The notes below the pieces were generated by a model. The model saw only the letters and a list, made by a program, of their open reading frames with translations. It was not told where the DNA came from and made no database searches. The position numbers and the translations under genes are program-made. Below, in pieces: positions 27,801-34,974 of a DNA stretch of 64,000 nt (the stretch's first letter is position 1; each line of letters opens with the position of its first letter). The DNA is from Calidifontibacter indicus (GTDB lineage Bacteria; Actinomycetota; Actinomycetes; Actinomycetales; Dermatophilaceae), in contig NZ_QTUA01000001.1 in the NCBI RefSeq assembly GCF_003386865.1, forward strand, positions 2,108,001 through 2,172,000, read 5' to 3'.

Positions 27801-28403
27801 ATGTCTGACTCCACCGCCGGCCCGTTGCGCATCGTCGTCGCCGAGGACGAAGCGATCATCCGTCTCGACCTCATCGAGATGCTGCGGGAGGCCGGGCACG
27901 ACGTCGTGGGGGAGGCCGGCGACGGCCGCCGCGCGGTCGAGTTGGTCGAGCAACTGCGTCCCGACCTCGTGGTGATGGACGTCAAGATGCCCCGCCTCGA
28001 CGGCATCAGCGCTGCACAGGAGATCGGCGGCGCGGGGCTGGCGCCCGTCGTGATGCTCACCGCGTTCAGCGACAAGGAACTGGTCGAACGAGCCACCGAC
28101 GCCGGTGTCATGGCGTACGTGCTCAAGCCGTTCACGGCCGACGACCTGCGTCCGGCGGTGACGATCGCGACGAGTCGGTGGGCCGAGCGCAAGGCACTCG
28201 AATCCGAGGTCGCCGACCTGTCCCAGCGGCTCGAGACCCGCAAGGCCGTCGACAAGGCCAAGGGCATCCTGATGAAGACGCTCGGGCTCGACGAAGCGGC
28301 CGCGTTCCGCTGGATCCAGAAGGCCGCGATGGACCGGCGCCTGGGGATGCGCGAGGTCGCCGAGGCCGTCGTCGCCGGCGGCGGACCGGCCAGCAAACGC
28401 TGA
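27801..28403 (+). CDS. ANTAR-domain response regulator (PdtaR-like)
   Basis: The 200-residue protein is a receiver domain (about 9-125; acidic pocket EDE at 15-17, phospho-acceptor Asp 60 in VVMDVKMPRLDG, Lys 109 in LKPF) joined by a coiled linker to a C-terminal ANTAR RNA-binding domain (about 132-193, with AVDKAKGILMKTLGLDEAAAFRW split over the helices). Such proteins bind paired hairpins in mRNA and prevent termination. It matches mycobacterial PdtaR in size and in location between pyk and polA. No histidine kinase is encoded here. The liv operon follows after 194 bp, as in Streptomyces. Confidence 0.93.
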   Translation: MSDSTAGPLRIVVAEDEAIIRLDLIEMLREAGHDVVGEAGDGRRAVELVEQLRPDLVVMDVKMPRLDGISAAQEIGGAGLAPVVMLTAFSDKELVERATDAGVMAYVLKPFTADDLRPAVTIATSRWAERKALESEVADLSQRLETRKAVDKAKGILMKTLGLDEAAAFRWIQKAAMDRRLGMREVAEAVVAGGGPASKR

Positions 28404-28428
28404 ACGAAACCTCCACGAAACAAACCAA

Positions 28429-28508
28429 GTTCGGACGCTAGGTAACGAACAGGCCTCGATCCGGGGAACGCAGTAGGTCAAGCGAACAACTTCACCTAGT
28501 GTTCCGAC
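28429..28508. promoter_or_regulatory. imperfect inverted half-sites upstream of livJ
   Basis: gttcggacgctaggt (28429-28443) and acctagtgttccgac (28494-28508) are inverted relatives, 11 of 15 bases matching, with a perfect ctaggt/acctag end. Centres are 65 bp apart, about six helical turns. They could be operator half-sites for the liv operon. This is weak evidence from symmetry only. Confidence 0.3.
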
Positions 28509-28597
28509 CGCCCCAACAGACCCGTCCGACCGGTCGCCGGGGCGCTGAAAGCGAAGTGCCGCAGTGGCCCTCGCGTAGACTGATGGAGGACTTCACA

Positions 28598-29716
28598 GTG
28601 TCCCGGACTCTGAAGACTGCGGCTGTTCTCGCCGCGCTTTCCCTGACCGTTGCAGGTTGCGCCAACAAGAGCGACGAAGGTGGCAGCGGTGGCGGCTGCA
28701 ACAAGGTGATCGCGTACGCAGGTGCCATGAGCGGCCCGAACGCACAGTTGGGTATCAACGAGTACAACGGTGGCCAGCTCGCGGTGAACCAGTACAACGA
28801 GAAACACTCCGACTGCAAGGTCCAGTTCAAGAAGTTCGACACCGAAGGTGACCCGAACAAGGCGCCCGGTGTCGTGACCCAGTTGGTGAACGACCAGAAC
28901 ATCATCGGTGTTCTCGGTCTGCCGTTCTCCGGTGAGTCGAAGGCAACCGGTAAGATCTTCGAGCAGGCCGGTCTGGTGCACATCACCGCGTCGGCCACGA
29001 ACCCGAGCCTGACCACCAATGGATGGAAGACGTTCTTCCGCGGCTTGGGCAACGACAACGTGCAGGGCCCGGCGGTCAAGGCGCTCGCCGACAAGCAGGG
29101 CTTCAAGAAGGTCTTCGTCGTGCAGGATGACTCCGACTACGGCGTCGGCCTCGCGGCAACGGCGACCAAGGCGCTCGGCGGCATGGTGACCGGCAGCGAC
29201 AAGGTCACCACCAACCAGAAGGACTTCTCCGCAACGGTCCAGAAGGTGCTCGACTCGAAGGCCGATGCCGTCTTCTACTCCGGCTACTACGCCGAGGGTG
29301 CTCCCTTCGACTCGCAGCTGGTCGCCAAGGGCTACAAGGGCGCGTTCATCGGCCCCGACGGTGTCAAGGACCCGGAGTTCATCAAGCAAGCCGGTAGCGC
29401 TTCCACCAACGCCTACTTCACCTGCCCGTGCATCCCGGGCGACACCCTCAAGGACTTCGCGACCGCGTACAAGACGGTCGCCAATTCGGCCCCGGGCACC
29501 TACTCCGTTGAGGCGTACGACGCCACGAACGTGCTGCTCGACGGTGTCAGCAAGGGCAACACCAGCCGCTCGAAGCTGCTGTCCTACGTCAAGGGCGCGG
29601 ACTTCAAGGGCCTGGCCAAGCAGTACAAGTGGAACGACAAGGGCGAACTAACCGACGCTGCGGTCTACGGCTACAAGGTCGACAACGGCCAGATTGTCTC
29701 AATCGGCAAGCTCTGA
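28598..29716 (+). CDS. livJ: branched-chain amino acid ABC transporter substrate-binding lipoprotein
   Basis: This 372-residue periplasmic-binding-type protein is exported and anchored by lipid. The signal peptide MSRTLKTAAVLAALSLTVAG ends in a lipobox, with Cys 21 as the lipid site. The mature part has the type I binding fold (YAGAMSGPNAQLG, then KKVFVVQDDSDYGVG). GTG 28598 is chosen because GGAGGA (28585-28590) is 7 nt upstream; ATG 28583 would overlap that site. The specific ligand (Leu/Ile/Val or another polar amino acid) is inferred from the operon. Confidence 0.92.
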   Translation: MSRTLKTAAVLAALSLTVAGCANKSDEGGSGGGCNKVIAYAGAMSGPNAQLGINEYNGGQLAVNQYNEKHSDCKVQFKKFDTEGDPNKAPGVVTQLVNDQNIIGVLGLPFSGESKATGKIFEQAGLVHITASATNPSLTTNGWKTFFRGLGNDNVQGPAVKALADKQGFKKVFVVQDDSDYGVGLAATATKALGGMVTGSDKVTTNQKDFSATVQKVLDSKADAVFYSGYYAEGAPFDSQLVAKGYKGAFIGPDGVKDPEFIKQAGSASTNAYFTCPCIPGDTLKDFATAYKTVANSAPGTYSVEAYDATNVLLDGVSKGNTSRSKLLSYVKGADFKGLAKQYKWNDKGELTDAAVYGYKVDNGQIVSIGKL

Positions 29717-29737
29717 GCGTCCGACCCATCGACCATC

Positions 29738-29783
29738 GCCCGGGCGTTTCCCCGTCGCACCATCGGCAGGGAACCGCCCGGGC
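29738..29783 (+). terminator. intra-operon hairpin between livJ and livH
   Basis: Arms gcccgggcgtttccc (29738-29752) and gggaaccgcccgggc (29769-29783) pair over 15 bp with one mismatch and a 16-nt loop. It sits between the binding protein and the permease genes. This is the usual place for partial termination or mRNA stabilisation that raises the amount of binding protein over membrane parts. Confidence 0.65.
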
Positions 29784-29801
29784 CGTCTTGAGTGAGGTCT
29801 C

Positions 29802-30809
29802 GTGATCCACACACTTGCCCTGGCAGCAGCCGACAACTCCGGCTGGATCGGTTTCCACCTCGGCGACCTGATCCGCAACATCCTTCCGCTCACCGTCGAC
29901 GGGCTGACTTACGGTGCGATCTACGCACTTGTTGCCCTTGGCTACACCCTCGTTTACGGCGTGCTCAACCTCATCAACTTCGCGCACTCGGAGGTGTTCA
30001 TCTCCGGTGCGTACGCCGCGGTGTTCACCCTCGTGGCCTTCGGCTTCGGGCCTAGTGCACCGACGATGAACATCGTGGCCGTGATCGGCGCGCTCCTCGT
30101 GGCGATGGTCGCGGCCGCGCTCACCTCCGGTGTGATTGCGCTCGGTGTCGAACGCCTGGCCTACAAGCCGTTGCGGGCGCGCAACGCACCCCGGTTGGTC
30201 TTCCTGATCACCGCGATCGGCATGTCGTTCGTCATTCAGTACGCCATCTTCTGGTGGCGCGGCGCCGTCGCTGAGCCGCGGGTCACGATGTTCAACGACA
30301 AGGCGCTGTTCACGGTCGGCCGGCTGACCGTGTACCCCAGCCAGTTGATCATCGTGATCGCCGCGGTACTGATGATGGTGGGCATCGATGCCCTGATCCG
30401 CCGTACCCGCATCGGGCGCGGCATCCGCGCCGTCGCCCAAGACCCAGACACCGCCACCCTGATGGGCGTCAACCGCGAGCGGATCATCATGGTCACCTTT
30501 GTGCTTGGGGGTTGCCTGGCAGGCGTCGCGGCGTTCTTCTACATCATGAAGGTGCCTTCCGGCGCGGTCTATAACGGCGGATTCATCCTTGGCATCAAGG
30601 CTTTCACCGCCGCGGTGCTCGGTGGCATCGGTAACGTGCGCGGAGCGCTATTGGGTGGTCTGCTGCTGGGTGTCATCGGAAACTACGGGTCCTACCTGCT
30701 GGGCAGCTCGCAGTGGATCGACATCGTCTGCTTCGTCATCCTGGTCGCCGTGTTGATGGTCCGTCCTGACGGCATCCTCGGATCGAACCTGGCGAAGGTG
30801 AGAGCATGA
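29802..30809 (+). CDS. livH: branched-chain amino acid ABC transporter permease LivH
   Basis: LivH is one of two membrane subunits of the importer. The 335-residue protein has about eight membrane helices and the family motifs LTVDGLTYGAIYALVALGYT, NLINFAHSEVFISGAY and the cytoplasmic EAA-like loop around GIRAVAQDPDTATLMGVN. The start is GTG 29802. The gap from livJ contains a strong hairpin. It is followed at 80 bp by livM. Confidence 0.95.
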   Translation: MIHTLALAAADNSGWIGFHLGDLIRNILPLTVDGLTYGAIYALVALGYTLVYGVLNLINFAHSEVFISGAYAAVFTLVAFGFGPSAPTMNIVAVIGALLVAMVAAALTSGVIALGVERLAYKPLRARNAPRLVFLITAIGMSFVIQYAIFWWRGAVAEPRVTMFNDKALFTVGRLTVYPSQLIIVIAAVLMMVGIDALIRRTRIGRGIRAVAQDPDTATLMGVNRERIIMVTFVLGGCLAGVAAFFYIMKVPSGAVYNGGFILGIKAFTAAVLGGIGNVRGALLGGLLLGVIGNYGSYLLGSSQWIDIVCFVILVAVLMVRPDGILGSNLAKVRA

Positions 30810-30888
30810 GCACCCGCTGCCGCCCTACGCTCTCGCAGCCCTTCGCAAGTGTGCTCCTTTGTCCCTCCGAGACTGTGCGAGGACCCCG

Positions 30889-32055
30889 ATGACCACTCCG
30901 ATGCAAGACGCGGCCGCCAGCCAGGCGATCGCCGATGAACAAGCCGACGGGACACGCACCGGCCGACTTGCCGGGATCAGCAAGCGCTGGAACTCGTTGG
31001 CGCGCTGGCAGCAGTGGCTGATTCTGGGCGTCCTCGTGGTGTTGCTGTATGCACTGCCGGTCATTAATCCGCCGATCATCACGACCGAGCCAGGATTCAA
31101 CTTCCCCCTCGCGTTGTGCGACATGGCCCGTTTCGCGCTCGTCGCGCTCGGCTTGAATGTCGTCGTGGGTCAAGCCGGTCTGCTCGACCTCGGCTACGTC
31201 GGCTTCTTCGCGATCGGTTCCTACGTGGCCGCGTTGTGGACGAGCACCGACTCGTCGATGGTGCACATCCCCTACCTCGCCACGCTCCCGCTGGCGATGA
31301 TGGTGACCGCCTTCTTCGGCGTCATCCTTGGTATCCCGACCCTGCGGTTGCGCGGCGACTACCTCGCGATTGTCACCCTGGGGTTCGGCGAGATCATTCG
31401 ACTGCTCGCCGACATCGTGCCTGCGCTGAACGGCAACTCCGGTTTCCAGAACATTGGTGCACCTCCCGGAAAGGACGCAAACGGTCTCGACCTGTTCACC
31501 AACTTCAACGGCAAACCGTGGTATTGGCTGTTCCTGACCGTGATCATCCTGCTCATGCTGCTGCTGGGAAACCTCGAGCGTTCGCGCGTCGGTCGGGCGT
31601 GGATCGCGATTCGCGAAGATGAGGACGCCGCTGAGGTGATGGGTGTACCGACCTTTAAGTTCAAGCTCTGGGCGTTCTGCATCGGTGCCGCAATCGGTGG
31701 TCTGTCCGGGGCGTTGTTCGCCGGACAGGTGGGCTTCGTGAACAACCAAAAGTTCGACGTCGCCACCTCGATGTTGTTCATCGCCGCCGTTGTGATGGGT
31801 GGCTCCGGCAATAAGTTCGGTGCCGTGCTCGGTGGCGCAATCGTGGCGTACGTGCCATACCGGTTCGCCTCGCTGGCTGCCGAGAAGTATCTCGTCTTCG
31901 GAGTGGTCCTGGTCGTGCTGATGATCTTCCGCCCGCAGGGTCTGTTCGGTTCCCGCAACCACCTGCTGGCGTATGGCAGGAAGGTGCAGCGGGTAGCGGC
32001 TCGACTGCGCCGCGACCGGTCCGGCGACGACACAGCGAAAGGAGTCACGTCATGA
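30889..32055 (+). CDS. livM: branched-chain amino acid ABC transporter permease LivM
   Basis: The second permease subunit has 388 residues. A hydrophilic N-terminus of about 45 residues precedes the membrane core with [20 protein letters not shown] and the coupling loop [18 protein letters not shown] 30889 has GAGGA (30879-30883) 5 nt upstream; a TTG 30 bp earlier in frame lacks such a site. It overlaps livG by 4 bp. Confidence 0.94.
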   Translation: MTTPMQDAAASQAIADEQADGTRTGRLAGISKRWNSLARWQQWLILGVLVVLLYALPVINPPIITTEPGFNFPLALCDMARFALVALGLNVVVGQAGLLDLGYVGFFAIGSYVAALWTSTDSSMVHIPYLATLPLAMMVTAFFGVILGIPTLRLRGDYLAIVTLGFGEIIRLLADIVPALNGNSGFQNIGAPPGKDANGLDLFTNFNGKPWYWLFLTVIILLMLLLGNLERSRVGRAWIAIREDEDAAEVMGVPTFKFKLWAFCIGAAIGGLSGALFAGQVGFVNNQKFDVATSMLFIAAVVMGGSGNKFGAVLGGAIVAYVPYRFASLAAEKYLVFGVVLVVLMIFRPQGLFGSRNHLLAYGRKVQRVAARLRRDRSGDDTAKGVTS

Positions 32056-32987
32056 GTGATGACAGCATCAACTCAGTCACGGACAAGAACGACAACGCCG
32101 CCGGCCCGGCGGTGCCGTTTGAAGAGGTGCCCGATGCGCCACCTCCGTCGGACTCCCAAGCAGCCCAGATTGTCGAACTCGACCGCGATATCTCCGTCGC
32201 AGTCGGCGACAAGTTGGTCGAGATCAACAACCTCACGGTCACCTTCGGCGGGCTGACCGCGTTGGATGATGTCAGCTTCGACATCAAGCGCGGTGAGATT
32301 CTCGGCCTGATCGGTCCCAATGGGGCCGGCAAGACCACCTGCTTCAACGCGATGACGGGTGTCTACAAACCGACCGCCGGATCGGTCACCCTCGAGGGCA
32401 AGTCGCTGCTGGGATTGAAGAAGAACGCCATCACCCGCGCCGGTTTCGCCCGCACCTTCCAGAACATCCGCCTCTTCGGTGAGATGACCGCCCTGGAGAA
32501 CGTGGTCGTCGGTCTCGACGCCCGGCACACCACCAGTGTGTTCGGTGCGCTCGTCCGTTCGCCGCGACACATCCGTGAGGAGAGGAGCGCGATCGAACAC
32601 GGCATGGCGTTGCTGGAGTTTGTCGGCATTGCCGACAAGGCGGGGGAGTTGAGCCGCAACCTCCCGTACGGCTACCAGCGTCGTTTGGAGATCGCCCGCG
32701 CACTGGCTACCGAGCCGAAGCTGCTCTGCCTGGATGAACCGGCGGCTGGCTTCAACCCAGCGGAGAAGCAAGAGCTGATGGGCCTGATTCGGACCATCCG
32801 CGATGAGGGTTACACCGTGTTGCTGATCGAGCACGACATGAAGCTGGTCATGGGAGTCTGTGACCGCATCGTGGTGTTGGAGTTCGGCAAGAAGATCGCC
32901 GACGACGTGCCGAAGGCGATCCAGGCCAACCCGGCCGTCATCGCGGCGTACCTGGGAGTGGAGGACGACGAAGATGGCGTTGCTTGA
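32052..32987 (+). CDS. livG: branched-chain amino acid ABC transporter ATPase LivG
   Basis: The 311-residue ATPase has Walker [10 protein letters not shown], the LivG-type signature [14 protein letters not shown], Walker [11 protein letters not shown] and the H-loop LLIEHDM. An acidic N-terminal extension of about 50 residues, absent from most LivG proteins, precedes the conserved [13 protein letters not shown]. The start overlaps the livM stop, and its end overlaps livF by 14 bp. Confidence 0.95.
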   Translation: MSDDSINSVTDKNDNAAGPAVPFEEVPDAPPPSDSQAAQIVELDRDISVAVGDKLVEINNLTVTFGGLTALDDVSFDIKRGEILGLIGPNGAGKTTCFNAMTGVYKPTAGSVTLEGKSLLGLKKNAITRAGFARTFQNIRLFGEMTALENVVVGLDARHTTSVFGALVRSPRHIREERSAIEHGMALLEFVGIADKAGELSRNLPYGYQRRLEIARALATEPKLLCLDEPAAGFNPAEKQELMGLIRTIRDEGYTVLLIEHDMKLVMGVCDRIVVLEFGKKIADDVPKAIQANPAVIAAYLGVEDDEDGVA

Positions 32988-33690
32988 GCTCAACGATGTC
33001 AAGGTGCATTACGGCCGGATCCAGGCGCTGCACGGCATCTCGATCTCAGTGGAGGAAGGGGAGATCGTCTCGTTGATCGGTGCCAATGGCGCCGGCAAGA
33101 CCACCACCATGCGGGCCATCGCCGGCCTGCTGCACTCATCGGGCGGCTCGATTACCTTCGACGGCAAGGACGTTACGAAGGTCCCCGGGCATAATCGGGT
33201 CGGCCTCGGGGTGTCGCTGACGCCCGAGGGGCGAGGCATCTTCCCGGCGATGACCGTGCTGGAGAACCTCGACATGGGTGCGTTCGCCCGCAAGAAGAAC
33301 CAAGCGGAGTACGACGAGGACCTCGACCGGGTGTTCTCGCTGTTCCCCCGGCTCAAAGAGCGGGAGAAGCAGGCCGGTGGCACGATGTCCGGTGGCGAGC
33401 AGCAGATGCTCGCGATCGGCCGCGCGCTCATGGCTCGTCCGAAGCTGCTGCTGCTCGACGAGCCCTCGATGGGTCTCGCCCCGCAGTACATCAAGCAGAT
33501 CTTCAACATCATCAAGCAGGTCAACAGCCAGGGCACCACGGTGCTGGTCGTCGAGCAGAACGCCAACCAGGCGCTGCGCATCGCACACCGCGCCTACGTG
33601 CTGGAGACCGGCAACATCACCCGCGAAGGCACCGGTGCCGAACTGGCCGCCGACCCCGCGGTGAAGGCGGCCTACCTCGGAGCCGATTAG
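32974..33690 (+). CDS. livF: branched-chain amino acid ABC transporter ATPase LivF
   Basis: The second ATPase (238 residues) has Walker A GANGAGKTT, the LivF hallmark TPEGRGIFPAMTV, signature MSGGEQQMLAIGRA, Walker B LLLLDEPSMGLAP and H-loop VVEQN (Gln at the His position, as usual in LivF). The ATG lies within the livG end. It closes the operon and is followed by a large hairpin. Confidence 0.96.
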   Translation: MALLELNDVKVHYGRIQALHGISISVEEGEIVSLIGANGAGKTTTMRAIAGLLHSSGGSITFDGKDVTKVPGHNRVGLGVSLTPEGRGIFPAMTVLENLDMGAFARKKNQAEYDEDLDRVFSLFPRLKEREKQAGGTMSGGEQQMLAIGRALMARPKLLLLDEPSMGLAPQYIKQIFNIIKQVNSQGTTVLVVEQNANQALRIAHRAYVLETGNITREGTGAELAADPAVKAAYLGAD

Positions 33691-33706
33691 CCGACAAGCC
33701 CCCTCG

Positions 33707-33767
33707 GAATCCGCGTGAGTTTGTGGTCTTCGTCCGCGCGGCGAAGGCCACAAACTCACGCGGATTC
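33707..33767. terminator. 61-bp perfect inverted repeat after the liv operon
   Basis: Perfect 20-bp arms (33707-33726 and 33748-33767, gaatccgcgtgagtttgtgg and its complement) enclose a 21-nt loop that contains a further 5-bp cttcg/cgaag stem. It starts 17 bp after livF. It is probably the operon terminator, but the arms are longer and less GC-rich than a usual terminator, so it may be a dispersed palindrome doing that job. Confidence 0.7.
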
Positions 33768-33857
33768 TGCTTTCCTGCGCATCCCCATTCCGCACGGAGT
33801 TGAACAGGCGTACGCTTCGGCTCGTACTTCAACCCTCACTGACCGAACAGGACCCTG

Positions 33858-34448
33858 ATGGCGCGGACGACAGTGCGTGTTGTGCGGGCGGATTCCGACG
33901 ACCTCGGAACGCTCGAACAGCTGTGGGTGGAGTCGCGGATCGCGACGGGTCAGACCCGTGACTGGGCCGGTCGGATGGTGCGCGACGGTCGGGTGCGCAG
34001 CGCGGTCGAGCACCCTGACGTGCGAATCTTCCTGGCGTTCAACGGAACTGAGCCGGCCGGCTTCTTGGTGCTGGCGCGCAGCCCGTTGGGTGCGATGACC
34101 GACGAGCCGTCGGTGTTGATCGACCAGATGTACGTTCAGCCCGACCTGCGGCGCCGCGGCGTCGCCCGGGCGCTGCTGGCCGTCGTGCCGCTGACCGCCG
34201 AGAGCATCGGCGTCGGCGTGATCACCGCCGCGGTGCCGGCCCCGCAACGCGAACTAAACCGGTTCTTCGCCCGGCTCGGCTTCGCGAGCACCACCACGCT
34301 GCGGTCGACGTCGGTGGCCACCCTGCGCCGCCACCTCGAACCCGAACTCGCGGCCGAACGGGCCGGCGGTCAGTCCGTCGTGCGGTTGCGCCGTTCGATC
34401 CGTGGCCGCGCCCGCACCAGGCACGCCGCGGCGGGCGAGGCCGGCTGA
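33858..34448 (+). CDS. GNAT-family N-acetyltransferase
   Basis: The 196-residue protein has the acetyl-CoA-binding motif A, VQPDLRRRGVARALL (about 93-107), in the order expected for GNAT enzymes. The acceptor is unknown. A basic C-terminal tail (about 170-196) is rich in Arg. CAGGA (33848-33852) lies 5 nt before the ATG. It stands alone between the liv operon and the convergent thioesterase gene. Confidence 0.85.
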   Translation: MARTTVRVVRADSDDLGTLEQLWVESRIATGQTRDWAGRMVRDGRVRSAVEHPDVRIFLAFNGTEPAGFLVLARSPLGAMTDEPSVLIDQMYVQPDLRRRGVARALLAVVPLTAESIGVGVITAAVPAPQRELNRFFARLGFASTTTLRSTSVATLRRHLEPELAAERAGGQSVVRLRRSIRGRARTRHAAAGEAG

Positions 34449-34478
34449 CCCGTCCCGCCCGCGCGTGGCCCGGACGTC

Positions 34479-34955
34479 CTACTTCGCCTTCGTCGGGGCG
34501 TCCCGCAGCACGCAGGTGATGCGGCTCGTGCACACGCGCCTGCCTTCGTCGTCGACGATCGCGACGTCGTAGGAGGCGACCGAGCGTCCGGCCGACAGCA
34601 CGGTCGCGGTGGCGGTGACGAACCCGCTGCGCACACCGCGGTGGTGGGTGGCGTTGATGTCGAGGCCCATGGCCGCGCGTCCTTCGCCGGCGACGAGGGC
34701 CGCACCCACCGAACCCACGGTCTCGGCAAGCACCACGCTCGCCCCGCCGTGCAGCAGACCGTACGGCTGCGTGTTGCCCTCGACGGGCATCCGGGCGACG
34801 ACCCGTTCGGCCGACACCTCCAGGAACTCGATACCCATCCGGTCGCCCAACGTCCCGCGGTTCATCCGGTTGAACGTCTCGAGCATGGCGGGATCGGTGG
34901 CCGAGGCGGAGCTGTCGGTCGGGCGGTCGCTGGGCGAAGTGGTGTTGTCGGTCAT
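34479..34955 (-). CDS. PaaI-type hotdog thioesterase
   Basis: The 158-residue hotdog-fold protein has the PaaI motif GLLHGGASVVLAETVGS, in which the GG turn and the Glu/Asn surroundings form the CoA-thioester site, and the LDINATHHRGVRSGFV strand. Members hydrolyse aromatic or acyl-CoA esters; the substrate here is unknown. The first 25 residues are Ser/Thr/Asp-rich and unlike the family. Its ATG is 19 nt from the divergent polA start. Confidence 0.88.
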   Translation of the reverse strand: MTDNTTSPSDRPTDSSASATDPAMLETFNRMNRGTLGDRMGIEFLEVSAERVVARMPVEGNTQPYGLLHGGASVVLAETVGSVGAALVAGEGRAAMGLDINATHHRGVRSGFVTATATVLSAGRSVASYDVAIVDDEGRRVCTSRITCVLRDAPTKAK

Positions 34956-34961
34956 GGGGCA

Positions 34962-34967
34962 TAGGCT
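34962..34967 (+). promoter_or_regulatory. -10 box of polA (leaderless)
   Basis: TAGGCT ends 7 nt before the polA GTG at 34975. The spacer has no ribosome site, and an out-of-frame ATG at 34971 precedes the GTG. Confidence 0.45.
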
Positions 34968-34974
34968 GCCATGC

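Noticed and set aside
28404-28597. Dual-hexaloop ANTAR target in the liv leader
   Set aside because: I could not draw two adjacent stems with six-base loops carrying the required A and G.
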